Assembly (NCBI RefSeq): GCF_022024115.1
Contig: NZ_CP091792.1
Location: 1,860,001-1,924,000, forward strand
Length of the DNA: 64,000 bases
Direction: 5' to 3'
From: Prevotella communis
GTDB taxonomy: Bacteria; Bacteroidota; Bacteroidia; Bacteroidales; Bacteroidaceae
Below, one piece after another: positions 34,354-43,897 of this stretch. Both the position numbers and the translations under genes were made by a program. Every line of letters starts with the position of its first letter. The first letter of the stretch is position 1. A model generated the notes under the pieces. The model did not search any database. It was not told the DNA's origin and saw nothing but the letters and a program-made list of their open reading frames with translations.

Positions 34354-35583
34354 ATGCGTAAAACTATTCTGGTCTTGATGACCCTGATGCCTGTGGCTTT
34401 AAATGCCCAGACATATGACTTTGACATGACAAAGCAGCAGCCTGTGTATAGCGATTCACAGGGATACGGTTACGACGTACTGCCTGCACCCGACAAGAAG
34501 AAGCCTGCGGAACCTTTCTATTTCAGCGTGAAGGTACCTGATGGCAATTACCTGGTAAAAGTGGTGCTGGGTGGTAAGAAAAATTCAAACACTACAGTAC
34601 GTGCTGAAGGTCGCCGGCTGATGATGGACAACATCACCACCAAGAGGGCCAAGGACACGCAGGAAGTGTCTTTCACAGTCAACAAGCGCACACCGCTGAT
34701 TGACGAGAAGAACCGCGTAAAGATTAAGGACCGCGAGAAGGCATATTTCACCTGGGACGACAAACTGACGCTGGAGTTCAATGGCGACATGCCTGCGGTA
34801 AAACATATTCACATTGAGAAGGCAGACGTGCCCACCATCTACCTCTGCGGCAATTCTACCGTTGTGGACCAGAACTACGAGCCCTGGGCCTCATGGGGAC
34901 AGATGATTACCCGCTGGTTCGGTCCTGAGGTCGCTATCAGCAACCACGCGGAAAGCGGACTCACCGCACGCACGTTTATCGCCTCGAATCGTCTGGACAA
35001 AATCCTGACCACACTCAAGAAAGGCGACTATGTCTTCGTGGAGTTCGGTCATAATGACGAGAAAGAAAAGAAGCCCGGCGACGGTGCCTGGTACCACTAC
35101 CAGTATCAACTGAAGATATTCGTTGACCAGGTACGCAAGAAGGGCGCAGACATTGTGTTCTGCACCCCCACACAACGCCGAGCCTTCAATGATGACAAGA
35201 AGACGCTGATGAATACGCACGGCGACTTCCCCGCAGCCATGAAGATGGTAGCCGAGAAGGAGAATGTGCCCCTGATAGACCTGAACAGTCTGACGAAGAC
35301 ATTCTTCGAGACATTGGGCTACGAGGACTCAAAACGCGCGCTGGTACATTATCCCAAGGAGATGTACGGACGCGAACTGGCAGACAATACCCACTTCAAC
35401 CCTTATGGTGCCTACGAGGTGGCCAAGTGTGTGGTGATGGGTATGAAGCAGCTGAACCTGCCTGTTGTGCAGTACCTGCGTGCCGACTGGCAGGACTTCA
35501 ACCCTGCGCAGCCTGATGACTGGAAGACCTTCAAATGGGCACCATCACGTATTTCTGAAAATGTAAAACCTGACGGCAATTAA
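34354..35583 (+). CDS. Rhamnogalacturonan acetylesterase (CE12-like)
   Basis: A 409-residue exported SGNH hydrolase. A signal peptide (MRKTILVLMTLMPVALNAQ) is followed by a beta-sandwich domain of about 130 residues. The SGNH catalytic domain has the block I serine in LCGNSTVVDQNYEPWASWG, the Gly block in NHAESGLTARTF, block III in FVEFGHNDEKEKK, and the Asp-His pair in DNTHFNPYGAYE. CE12 enzymes remove acetyl groups from rhamnogalacturonan-I of pectin. It is 4 bp upstream of a GH106 gene, matching pectin side-chain breakdown. Confidence 0.88.
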   Translation: MRKTILVLMTLMPVALNAQTYDFDMTKQQPVYSDSQGYGYDVLPAPDKKKPAEPFYFSVKVPDGNYLVKVVLGGKKNSNTTVRAEGRRLMMDNITTKRAKDTQEVSFTVNKRTPLIDEKNRVKIKDREKAYFTWDDKLTLEFNGDMPAVKHIHIEKADVPTIYLCGNSTVVDQNYEPWASWGQMITRWFGPEVAISNHAESGLTARTFIASNRLDKILTTLKKGDYVFVEFGHNDEKEKKPGDGAWYHYQYQLKIFVDQVRKKGADIVFCTPTQRRAFNDDKKTLMNTHGDFPAAMKMVAEKENVPLIDLNSLTKTFFETLGYEDSKRALVHYPKEMYGRELADNTHFNPYGAYEVAKCVVMGMKQLNLPVVQYLRADWQDFNPAQPDDWKTFKWAPSRISENVKPDGN

Positions 35584-35587
35584 GGAT

Positions 35588-38164
35588 ATGAAAAGAATTG
35601 TTTCTTCTATCGCCCTGGCCTCACTGGCGCTGACCATCAATGCACAGTCGTGGCCTACGGTCACACCAGAGGCCAAGCCTGGCACACGCTGGTGGTGGCT
35701 AGGATCTGCCGTCGACCAGGAGAACCTCAAATGGAATCTCTCTGAATATGGCAAACATGGCATCGGAGCCATCGAGATAACCCCACTCTACGGTGTTCAG
35801 GGTAATCAGCAGAATAATATCCCCTACCTCTCTGACAAATGGATGAGCATGCTGCGCTATACGATGACGCAGGCAGAGCGCAACGGTATTGAGGTGGATA
35901 TGACGACCGGTACGGGATGGCCTTTCGGTGGTCCGTGGGTACCCTTGAAAGAGTCGGCTTGCCGGGTGGTCTTCGTAGAAAAAGACATCAACGGAACGGG
36001 CACAATCGACTTGTCGCCATCCGAGAAAGACGCCAAGAACGCCTTCCTGGAAAAGGTGATGCTCTATGAAAACGGACAGGCTCGTGACGTCACCCAGCAA
36101 GTTACCGGCAGCAACCTGACCTATCGCACATCGCAACAGGCCAAGTTGGTGGCTGTGTATATCAAATACGGCGTGATGCGCGTAAAACGAGCTGCGCCTG
36201 GCGGTGAGGGATTGGTCATCGACCATTTCGACAAGACAGCCGTGGCCAATTACCTGAAGCATATCGAGGAAGCCTTCGAACGTACGAAGACGCCCTACCC
36301 TCACACCTTCTTCAACGACTCCTACGAGGTGGCAGATGCCACTTGGACGCCAACGCTCCTGCAAGAATTCGAGAAACGTCGCGGCTACAAACTGGAGGAA
36401 CATCTGCCGGAACTGATAGCCTATGAACCCAAGGTGCTGAGCGACTATCGCGAAACACTGGGTGACCTGTTGCTCGAGAATTTCACCAACCAATGGACGG
36501 CATGGGCCCACAAGCATGGGGCTATCACGCGCAATCAGGCCCACGGTTCTCCTGCCAACCTCATCGACTGCTATGCTGCGGTGGATATCCCTGAGATAGA
36601 AGGCTTCGGCCTGAGTGAGTTTGGTATCAAGGGCCTGCGTCAGGACAAGGGTAAGACGCGCAAGAACGACTCCGATTTCTCAATGTTGAAATATGCACCG
36701 TCGGCTGCACATATCTGTGGCAAGCCCTACACCTCCAGCGAGACCTTCACCTGGCTCACGGAACATTTCCGCACATCGTTGTCGCAACTCAAGCCCGACA
36801 TCGACCTGATGTTCTGTGCAGGCGTCAACCATATGTTCTTCCACGGCACCTGCTACTCACCCAAGAACGACGAGTGGCCAGGGTGGAAGTTTTACGCCTC
36901 CATCGACATGAGTCCTACAAACAGTATCTGGCGCGATGCCCCCTACTTCATGGACTATGTGTCTCGCTGTCAGAGTTTTCTGCAGATGGGACAACCCGAT
37001 AACGACTTCCTCGTTTATCTGCCCGTACGTGATATGTGGCAGAAAAATACGGGCAAACTCCTGATGCAGTTTTCTATTCATGCCATGGGCAAACTGGCTC
37101 CCGATTTCATCAAGAGTATCCTGGCTATCGACAAGGCCGGGTATGACTGTGACTATATCTCAGAACGACTGCTGATGGATACCAGGTGTGAGAACGGACA
37201 ACTCATCACGCAGGGCGGCACAAGCTATAAGGGACTGATTATCCCCGGCAGCGGAAAGATGCCCGAGAACGTCAGACAGCACATCGAACAGCTCAAGGCT
37301 CAGGGTGCCCATATCATCTATGGCATCAACGAGAAAGAGATGGGCAAAGCGGCGAAGGCAGAAGCCATGAAGACCCAGCTGGGCCTGAAAGCTATCCGAC
37401 GCAAGAATGCCAACGGTTACCATTATTTCATCGCCAACCTGAGTCCAAAGGATGTCTGTGAATACGTCTCATTACCAGTAGATTACGAAGAAGCCATTTG
37501 GTTCAATCCGCTCAACGGCGAACGTTATGCCGCCAGACAGGATGGCCGTCAGATTCTCATCAGTCTGCGTAGTGGTGAATCCATGATTCTGCAGACCTTC
37601 AACAAGAAAAGCCACTTCCAACAAGTGCCCCGTCTGGAGGATGAAGCTAAAGTACCAGTGAAGACCTACGACCTGAACGGCAAATGGACACTCTCGTTCG
37701 TTGACGAGGCACCTGCCGTAGGAAAGACCTACCAACTGGACAAACTCCAGACATGGGAGACCCTGGACGAGAAGACACGCGTCACGATGGGTACCGGTGT
37801 TTATACCACGCATCTCAACCTCAAGAAAAAGGACCTTGCAGATGCCCATGCATGGACCATCGATTTGGGCGATGTTCGTGAGTCGGCTCGCGTCTATATC
37901 AACAATCAGTTTGTTGGTTGCGCCTGGAGTGTGCCCTATGTGCTCAACTGCAGCAACGTGCTGAAAGAGGGCGACAACCTGATTCGTATTGAGGTGACCA
38001 ATCTGCCCGCCAACCGTATCAGCGACCTCGACAAGAAGGGCGTGAAATGGCGCAAGATGGAAGAGATCAATGTCGTGGATATCAATTACAAGAAAACAAC
38101 ATACGACGAGTGGGCTCCCGTAGAAAGTGGCCTTCACTCAAACGTAGCAATTATTAAATATTAA
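35588..38164 (+). CDS. GH106-type alpha-L-rhamnosidase
   Basis: An 858-residue exported enzyme with signal peptide MKRIVSSIALASLALTINAQ. The N-terminal part is the GH106 hallmark: PGTRWWWLGSAVDQENL, GIGAIEITPLYGVQG, MTTGTGWPFGGPWV. HTFFNDSYEVADATWTPTL and ITRNQAHGSPANLIDCYAAV are further conserved segments of the barrel, and a C-terminal jelly-roll domain ends the chain (YINNQFVGCAWSVPYVLNCS). It removes terminal rhamnose from pectin. With the CE12 esterase it forms a two-gene set; no SusC/SusD pair is in the window. Confidence 0.9.
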   Translation: MKRIVSSIALASLALTINAQSWPTVTPEAKPGTRWWWLGSAVDQENLKWNLSEYGKHGIGAIEITPLYGVQGNQQNNIPYLSDKWMSMLRYTMTQAERNGIEVDMTTGTGWPFGGPWVPLKESACRVVFVEKDINGTGTIDLSPSEKDAKNAFLEKVMLYENGQARDVTQQVTGSNLTYRTSQQAKLVAVYIKYGVMRVKRAAPGGEGLVIDHFDKTAVANYLKHIEEAFERTKTPYPHTFFNDSYEVADATWTPTLLQEFEKRRGYKLEEHLPELIAYEPKVLSDYRETLGDLLLENFTNQWTAWAHKHGAITRNQAHGSPANLIDCYAAVDIPEIEGFGLSEFGIKGLRQDKGKTRKNDSDFSMLKYAPSAAHICGKPYTSSETFTWLTEHFRTSLSQLKPDIDLMFCAGVNHMFFHGTCYSPKNDEWPGWKFYASIDMSPTNSIWRDAPYFMDYVSRCQSFLQMGQPDNDFLVYLPVRDMWQKNTGKLLMQFSIHAMGKLAPDFIKSILAIDKAGYDCDYISERLLMDTRCENGQLITQGGTSYKGLIIPGSGKMPENVRQHIEQLKAQGAHIIYGINEKEMGKAAKAEAMKTQLGLKAIRRKNANGYHYFIANLSPKDVCEYVSLPVDYEEAIWFNPLNGERYAARQDGRQILISLRSGESMILQTFNKKSHFQQVPRLEDEAKVPVKTYDLNGKWTLSFVDEAPAVGKTYQLDKLQTWETLDEKTRVTMGTGVYTTHLNLKKKDLADAHAWTIDLGDVRESARVYINNQFVGCAWSVPYVLNCSNVLKEGDNLIRIEVTNLPANRISDLDKKGVKWRKMEEINVVDINYKKTTYDEWAPVESGLHSNVAIIKY

Positions 38165-38169
38165 ATATC

Positions 38170-38361
38170 ATGTCAGAAAACAGCAATGAACATCACCACC
38201 ATCATCACCACCATCATAAGGAAGATGATGCAACACGTTTCAAAAGAGAAGCGCTGAACTCCATCCGCATGAAAAAACTGATTGCAAAATGGGCATTCAG
38301 AATCCTCTGCGTGATTGCAGCCATCATGGTGATTGCAGCCGTTGTGGTGAACCACCTCTGA
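38170..38361 (+). CDS. Small His-rich single-pass membrane protein
   Basis: A 63-residue protein with nine consecutive histidines at residues 9-17 (EHHHHHHHHHKEDD), a basic segment (FKREALNSIRMKKLIAKW) and one C-terminal transmembrane helix (AFRILCVIAAIMVIAAVVVN). It starts 5 bp after the GH106 stop. The His run could bind nickel, zinc or copper on the cytoplasmic side. It ends 1 bp from the convergent methyltransferase gene. No family was recognised. Confidence 0.65.
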   Translation: MSENSNEHHHHHHHHHKEDDATRFKREALNSIRMKKLIAKWAFRILCVIAAIMVIAAVVVNHL

Positions 38362-38362
38362 T

Positions 38363-39058
38363 TTAATGGAGGTAGAAAGGAGCAGTTAAATCTGCGTACC
38401 ATGAAGAGCGTAGGCCGGGAGCGTCTTCTATAAGACCAACTCCTGTGTCTATCGACTCACAACTATGAAGAGCAAAAGTTAAGAGAAGACGCTTTGGCTG
38501 CTTGCGAGGCGTTGTCTGGACCGACCATTCTCTGTGCAGGAAGAAACCATTCATGGCAGCCTCCTCAAATACCCTGTTTCTATAATCGTAAGGCACTACA
38601 AGAGAGAAGATCCCCCGTTCTGTCAGGAGTGATTTGACGGCCTTAAACAAGCTGGCATACGACAGACTTGTGTCGTGACGTGCCTGCGAGCGCAAGTTGT
38701 CAGGACACGTCAGCGACTGTTCAAAGAAAGGCGGATTAGATACGATACAGTCGTATTGTCCCTCAAACTGGCACACATCCGCTTCCAGGATAGTGATCCT
38801 GTCGACAAACGGCGACGCCATGACATTCTCGCGGGCCTGTTCTACGGCCGACGGTACGATGTCAATCCCCGTTACCTGGGCATCCGGAAAACGCTGTGCC
38901 ATCATGATGGCTATCAGTCCCGTTCCAGTACCGATATCCAGAATCCGCCGGCCACCATCCGCCCATGCTCCAAGCAGCGTACCGTCCGTACCCACTTTCA
39001 TCGCACATTTCCCTTGGAAAACAGTAAATTTTTTGAACTTAAAATAGTCGTTTGCCAT
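38363..39058 (-). CDS. trmN6: tRNA1(Val) A37 N6-methyltransferase family protein
   Basis: A 231-residue class I SAM methyltransferase. The SAM site is LDIGTGTGLIAIMMAQRFPD; the N6-adenine catalytic motif is NPPFFEQSL; and FKKFTVFQGKCAMKVGTDG opens the protein as in YfiC/TrmN6. The enzyme methylates A37 next to the anticodon of tRNA1-Val. Its target here is inferred from the family. It is transcribed divergently from lon; a -7 element TAACTTTG (39077-39070, minus strand) lies 11 bp upstream. Confidence 0.88.
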   Translation of the reverse strand: MANDYFKFKKFTVFQGKCAMKVGTDGTLLGAWADGGRRILDIGTGTGLIAIMMAQRFPDAQVTGIDIVPSAVEQARENVMASPFVDRITILEADVCQFEGQYDCIVSNPPFFEQSLTCPDNLRSQARHDTSLSYASLFKAVKSLLTERGIFSLVVPYDYRNRVFEEAAMNGFFLHREWSVQTTPRKQPKRLLLTFALHSCESIDTGVGLIEDAPGLRSSWYADLTAPFYLH

Positions 39059-39069
39059 ATTTAGGGCAC

Positions 39070-39138
39070 AAAGTTATACATTTTTTGTTAATTATCCACC
39101 ATCCTTACTTAAAATATCAATTTTAATTCGTACCTTTG
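39070..39138. promoter_or_regulatory. Divergent promoter region trmN6 / lon
   Basis: TAACTTTG on the minus strand (39077-39070) faces trmN6, and TACCTTTG on the plus strand (39131-39138) faces lon. -33 boxes are not clear. The lon -7 element ends 10 bp before the first ATG. Confidence 0.55.
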
Positions 39139-39148
39139 CAAACGAATT

Positions 39149-41632
39149 ATGGAGTTTAAAATTAAGATGAGTGACAATCAGTTTAGCAATAAGTCTATCT
39201 CGATGATAGCCGATATTGAAGGTGATTTTACAGACATGATAAACACCGAAATGCCTTCGGAATTACCTATACTTCCCGTTAGAAATATCGTTTTATTCCC
39301 TGGTGTCGTATGGCCCATCCTGCTTGGACGTGCTTCAAGCATGAAACTGGCTCGTCAGGCCGAGAAGAATGGCGAGGTCATCGGTGTGGTGTGCCAGCGT
39401 GATCCGGATATTGAGGTGCCCACCTATGACGACCTGTATGAATATGGCGTATCTGCAAAGATTGTGAAGCAGTTCACCCTGCCTGGTGGCAACACCACCG
39501 TCATCGTGCAGGCCCAGAGCCGTTTCCATCTGGACAGACTGACCAAGGAGAAGCCTTTCCTCAAAGGAGAAGTGACCCCTATGCCAGACCTGCATCCCGA
39601 CAAGCACGACCGCGAGTGGAAGACTGCCGTTGACGACCTGCGCCGCATGGCCGAGGAATATATCTCGATGGTTGACGAGATGAGCGATGAGGCTACTTTT
39701 GCCATCCGCAACATCCACAACGACGAGATGATGCTGAGTTTCGTCTGCGCCAATATGCCTTTCACTATCCAGGAGAAAATCAAGTTGCTTGGCGTGGAGA
39801 CCGTCAAGGAGCGCCTCTTTGGCGCCATGAAGGCCCTGAACCGCGAGATCAACCTGCAGAAGTTGAAGACCGACATCCGCAACAAAACCCGCGAGGATAT
39901 CGACGAGCAGCAGAAAAACTACTTCCTCCAGCAGCAGATCAAGAACCTGCAGGCCGAGATGGGCAACCAGCAGCAGCCAGAGAAAGCAGAACTTTTACGT
40001 AAGGCCAGGAACAAGAAATGGCCTGACGAGATAGCACGCATTTTCTACAAAGAGGCCGACAAGCTGGACAACTTCCAGCCCCAGAGCCCTGATTTCAACG
40101 TGCAGTTGAACTATCTGCAGACGTTTGTATCGCTGCCTTGGGGTGAATATACCAAGGACGACCTGAACCTGCAGCGTGCCCAGAAGATCCTGGACCACGA
40201 CCACTACGGCATGGAGAAGGTGAAGGAGCGCATCCTGGAATATATGGCCGTACTCTCCCTGCGTGGCGACCTGAAGAGTCCTATCCTCTGTCTCTATGGC
40301 CCTCCGGGAGTTGGTAAGACCTCTCTTGGAAAGTCTATTGCCGAGGCCATGAAGCGCAAGTATGTGCGCGTATCGCTGGGCGGTCTGCACGATGAGGCCG
40401 AGATCCGTGGCCACCGTCGCACCTATATCGGTGCCATGCCCGGCCGTATCATCAAGAGCATTCAGAAGGCCGGTTCCAGCAACCCCGTCTTCATTCTCGA
40501 CGAGATCGACAAGGTGACACAGAACACCATCAATGGCGACCCCTCTTCTGCCCTCCTCGAAGTACTCGACCCCGAGCAGAACACGGCTTTCCATGATAAC
40601 TATCTGGATGTGGACTATGACCTGTCGAAGGTGATGTTCATCGCCACCGCCAACAACCTCTCAACGATTCCCCGTCCACTGCTCGACCGTATGGAGATTA
40701 TCGAGGTGAGCGGATATATCACTGAGGAGAAGATTGAGATTGCCAAGCGCCATCTGATTCCCCGTGAACTGGACAATACCGGTTTGAAGACCCTGTCGGA
40801 GAAACCTAAGTTCAGCAAGGCCACCATCGAGAAGATCATCGAGCAGTACACTCGCGAGAGCGGCGTGCGCCAGTTGGAGAAGCAGATCAACAAAGCCATG
40901 CGCAAACTGGCTTATAAACGTCAGGTGGAAGACAGTCTCGTGAACTGGAAGATTACCCCCGAGTCATTGGAGGATCTGTTGGGCAAACCACCCTTCTACC
41001 GCGATATCTACCAGGGCAACGAGTATGCCGGTGTGGTCACAGGACTGGCCTGGACCAGCGTAGGTGGCGAGATTCTCTTCATCGAGACCTCGCTCTCAAA
41101 GGGTAAGGGTTCCAAGCTGACGCTGACTGGTAACCTGGGCGACGTGATGAAGGAGTCGGCCGTGCTGGCGCTCGAGTATGTCAAGGCCCATGCCGACAAG
41201 CTGGGTATCGACTATCGTATCTTTGATAACTGGAACATCCATATCCACGTGCCCGAGGGTGCCACGCCCAAGGATGGTCCTTCGGCTGGTATCACCATCG
41301 CCACCTCTATCGCCTCTGCGCTGACCCAGCGTAAGGTCCGCAAGAACACGGCGATGACCGGCGAGATAACCCTTCGCGGCAAGGTACTCCCCGTGGGTGG
41401 TATCAAGGAGAAGATCCTGGCCGCCAAGCGTGCCGGTATTACCGATATCGTGATGTGCCAGGAGAACGAGAAGGATATCCTCGAGATTCCTGAGATGTAC
41501 CTGAAGGGCGTACAGTTCCACTATGTAGAGAACGTACAGGACGTGTGGAATTTCGCACTCTCCGACGAGATTGTGGACAACCCTCTGAAGTTTGAGATTG
41601 AAGAGGAAAAAGATAAAGACAAGAGCAAATGA
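39149..41632 (+). CDS. lon: ATP-dependent protease Lon
   Basis: An 827-residue AAA+ serine protease for damaged and regulatory proteins. The N-terminal substrate domain has [20 protein letters not shown]. The AAA+ module has Walker [14 protein letters not shown], Walker [11 protein letters not shown] and the sensor region [14 protein letters not shown]. The S16 protease domain has the catalytic serine in [13 protein letters not shown] and the catalytic lysine in [14 protein letters not shown]. The ATG at 39149 is very close to the promoter, so the internal ATG at 39170 (MSDNQFSN) may be the real start. The stop overlaps tgt by 4 bp. Confidence 0.95.
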   Translation: MEFKIKMSDNQFSNKSISMIADIEGDFTDMINTEMPSELPILPVRNIVLFPGVVWPILLGRASSMKLARQAEKNGEVIGVVCQRDPDIEVPTYDDLYEYGVSAKIVKQFTLPGGNTTVIVQAQSRFHLDRLTKEKPFLKGEVTPMPDLHPDKHDREWKTAVDDLRRMAEEYISMVDEMSDEATFAIRNIHNDEMMLSFVCANMPFTIQEKIKLLGVETVKERLFGAMKALNREINLQKLKTDIRNKTREDIDEQQKNYFLQQQIKNLQAEMGNQQQPEKAELLRKARNKKWPDEIARIFYKEADKLDNFQPQSPDFNVQLNYLQTFVSLPWGEYTKDDLNLQRAQKILDHDHYGMEKVKERILEYMAVLSLRGDLKSPILCLYGPPGVGKTSLGKSIAEAMKRKYVRVSLGGLHDEAEIRGHRRTYIGAMPGRIIKSIQKAGSSNPVFILDEIDKVTQNTINGDPSSALLEVLDPEQNTAFHDNYLDVDYDLSKVMFIATANNLSTIPRPLLDRMEIIEVSGYITEEKIEIAKRHLIPRELDNTGLKTLSEKPKFSKATIEKIIEQYTRESGVRQLEKQINKAMRKLAYKRQVEDSLVNWKITPESLEDLLGKPPFYRDIYQGNEYAGVVTGLAWTSVGGEILFIETSLSKGKGSKLTLTGNLGDVMKESAVLALEYVKAHADKLGIDYRIFDNWNIHIHVPEGATPKDGPSAGITIATSIASALTQRKVRKNTAMTGEITLRGKVLPVGGIKEKILAAKRAGITDIVMCQENEKDILEIPEMYLKGVQFHYVENVQDVWNFALSDEIVDNPLKFEIEEEKDKDKSK

Positions 41633-42771
41633 CATTCGAACTGCAACATACAGACCCATACAGTAGTGCCCGCGCAGGCATTATCACCACTGACCACGGA
41701 CAGATCAAGACGCCAATCTTCATGCCCGTTGGTACCTGTGGTAGCGTGAAGGGTGTTCATTTCTCTGAACTCCGTGAACAGGTGAAGGCACAGATCATCC
41801 TGGGCAACACCTACCACCTGTATCTGCGCCCGGGTCTCGACACCCTGCGTAAGGCCGGTGGCCTGCATAAGTTCAACACATGGGACCGTCCTATCCTGAC
41901 CGACTCGGGTGGTTTCCAGGTCTTCTCCCTGACCGGTATCCGAAAGTTGCGCGAGGAGGGATGCGAGTTCCGTAGTCATATCGACGGTTCCAAGCATATC
42001 TTCACCCCTGAGAATGTGATGGATACCGAGCGTATCATCGGTGCCGATATCATGATGGCGCTCGATGAGTGTCCTCCGGGCGAGAGCGACTATCAGTATG
42101 CCAAGAACTCCCTGGGACTGACCCAGCGCTGGCTCGACCGTTGTATCAAGCGTTTCAACGAGACCGAACCGCTCTATGGTCATCGCCAGACCCTCTTCCC
42201 CATCGTTCAGGGCTGTAAGTATAAGGACCTCAGACAGGATGCCGCCAAACATGTGGTCGACCGTCTGGGTATGCTCAACGATGGTGGTGGCGCCTCTATT
42301 GGCGGACTGGCCGTTGGCGAACCTACCGAGGTGATGTACGAGATGATTGAGGTGGTCAACGAGATCCTGCCCAAGGACCGTCCCCGCTATCTGATGGGCG
42401 TGGGCACACCCCAGAATATCCTGGAAGCCATTGAGCGCGGTGTGGATATGTTCGACTGCGTGATGCCTACCCGTAATGGCCGTAACGCCATGCTCTTCAC
42501 CTATCAGGGCACGATGAACCTGCGCAACAAGAAGTGGGAACAGGACTTCTCGCCTATCGATCCCGACGGTTGCGACATCGACCGTCTGCACACCAAGGCC
42601 TACCTGCACCACCTCTTCAAGGCTCAGGAACTGCTGGCCCTGCAGATAGCCAGTATCCATAACCTGGCGTTCTATCTCCGACTGGTTACCGATGCCCGTC
42701 AGCATATTGAGCAGGGTGACTTCACCCAGTGGAAACGTTCAGTCATTAATGATTTAGGTCGCAGAATATGA
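41629..42771 (+). CDS. tgt: Queuine tRNA-ribosyltransferase
   Basis: Exchanges G34 for a queuosine precursor in GUN-anticodon tRNAs. The nucleophile and barrel motifs are clear: LTDSGGFQVFSL, LDECPPGESDYQ, GGLAVGEPTEVM, and FDCVMPTRNGRNAML. The usual CxCxxC zinc ligands are not all kept (IDPDGCDIDRLHTKAYLHHL), which is a pattern I recall from other Bacteroidetes Tgt enzymes. Length is 380 residues. It overlaps lon and lptG by 4 bp each. Confidence 0.92.
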   Translation: MTFELQHTDPYSSARAGIITTDHGQIKTPIFMPVGTCGSVKGVHFSELREQVKAQIILGNTYHLYLRPGLDTLRKAGGLHKFNTWDRPILTDSGGFQVFSLTGIRKLREEGCEFRSHIDGSKHIFTPENVMDTERIIGADIMMALDECPPGESDYQYAKNSLGLTQRWLDRCIKRFNETEPLYGHRQTLFPIVQGCKYKDLRQDAAKHVVDRLGMLNDGGGASIGGLAVGEPTEVMYEMIEVVNEILPKDRPRYLMGVGTPQNILEAIERGVDMFDCVMPTRNGRNAMLFTYQGTMNLRNKKWEQDFSPIDPDGCDIDRLHTKAYLHHLFKAQELLALQIASIHNLAFYLRLVTDARQHIEQGDFTQWKRSVINDLGRRI

Positions 42772-43877
42772 AGAATCTATTGGCACGTATCTTTCCGCGA
42801 CTGGATCGCTATATTATCAGTAAGTTCATAGGTACTTATATCTATTCTATCATACTGATAATCAGTATTAGTATAGTATTCGACTTCAACGAGAACTTAA
42901 ACAAGTTTGCCACGTATCACGCACCTTGGACGGCTATCGTTTTCGACTACTATGCCAACTTCGTGCCATACTTTGCCAACCTCTTCTCGCCCCTGTTTGT
43001 CTTTATTGCCGTCATCTTCTTCACGTCAAAGTTGGCCGGCAATTCCGAGATCATCGCCATGCTCTCGGCAGGTGCCAGTTTCAAGCGCTTGTTGCGCCCC
43101 TACATGTTCTCTGCTGCTATTATTGCCGCCGTCAACTTCTACCTGGGCGCCTACGTCATTCCCCATGGCAACGTGGTGCGACTGAATTTCGAGACGCAGT
43201 ATAAGAACAAGCGCCGTGTCACCTCAGCCAGTAATGTGCAGTTGCAGGTGGCACCCAATGTGATTGCCTATCTGCAGCAATACGACAATACCACCCGCCG
43301 CGGCTATGGCTTCTCGCTCGACCATTTCGAGGACAAGAAACTGGTGAGTCATATGACGGCCAACGTGATTCAGTATGACACCATCTCCGATTCCCGATAC
43401 CATTGGAAGGCCTTGAACTACAAGATTCGTACGCTGAAGGGACTGCGCGAGAAGATTCAGACGGGCACGGAGATCGACACGATGATTATGATGGAGCCGA
43501 TGGACCTGATATTCAATACCGACCAGCAGGAGACGTTCACCTCGCCCGAACTGAAACGCTATATCTCCAAGCAGCAGGAGCGCGGCTCGCAGAATGTGAT
43601 ACAGTATGAGGTGGAGTACCACAAGCGCATAGCCACCTCGTTTGCATCCTTTATCCTCACCTTGATAGGTGCCTCCCTCTCTGCCCGCAAGCGCAAGGGC
43701 GGCATGGGACTCTCTCTCGGCATCGGCCTGGCTCTGTCGTTCTCGTATATCCTCTTGCAGACCATCAGCGCCACCTTTGCTATCAATGCCGGCATGCCTG
43801 CTCTCCTGGCAGCATGGATTCCCAATATGATTTTCGCCGTCATAGCATACTTCTGCTATCGACTGGCACCAGATTAA
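42768..43877 (+). CDS. lptG: LptF/LptG-family permease
   Basis: A 369-residue inner-membrane subunit of the lipopolysaccharide exporter. The family opening is DRYIISKFIGTYIYSIILII, then a conserved LFSPLFVFIAVIFFTSKLAG and EIIAMLSAGASFKRLLRPYM. A periplasmic domain sits in the middle, and three C-terminal membrane spans end with FAINAGMPALLAAWIPNM. With LptF and LptB it extracts LPS from the inner membrane. Whether it is LptF or LptG is not settled by sequence alone. It overlaps tgt by 4 bp. Confidence 0.88.
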   Translation: MKNLLARIFPRLDRYIISKFIGTYIYSIILIISISIVFDFNENLNKFATYHAPWTAIVFDYYANFVPYFANLFSPLFVFIAVIFFTSKLAGNSEIIAMLSAGASFKRLLRPYMFSAAIIAAVNFYLGAYVIPHGNVVRLNFETQYKNKRRVTSASNVQLQVAPNVIAYLQQYDNTTRRGYGFSLDHFEDKKLVSHMTANVIQYDTISDSRYHWKALNYKIRTLKGLREKIQTGTEIDTMIMMEPMDLIFNTDQQETFTSPELKRYISKQQERGSQNVIQYEVEYHKRIATSFASFILTLIGASLSARKRKGGMGLSLGIGLALSFSYILLQTISATFAINAGMPALLAAWIPNMIFAVIAYFCYRLAPD

Positions 43878-43897
43878 AAATTGAAATTGACAATTAG

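Noticed and set aside
41521..42705. 394-codon reverse ORF opposite tgt
   Set aside because: Complement of a well-supported tgt gene, no start signals or motifs.
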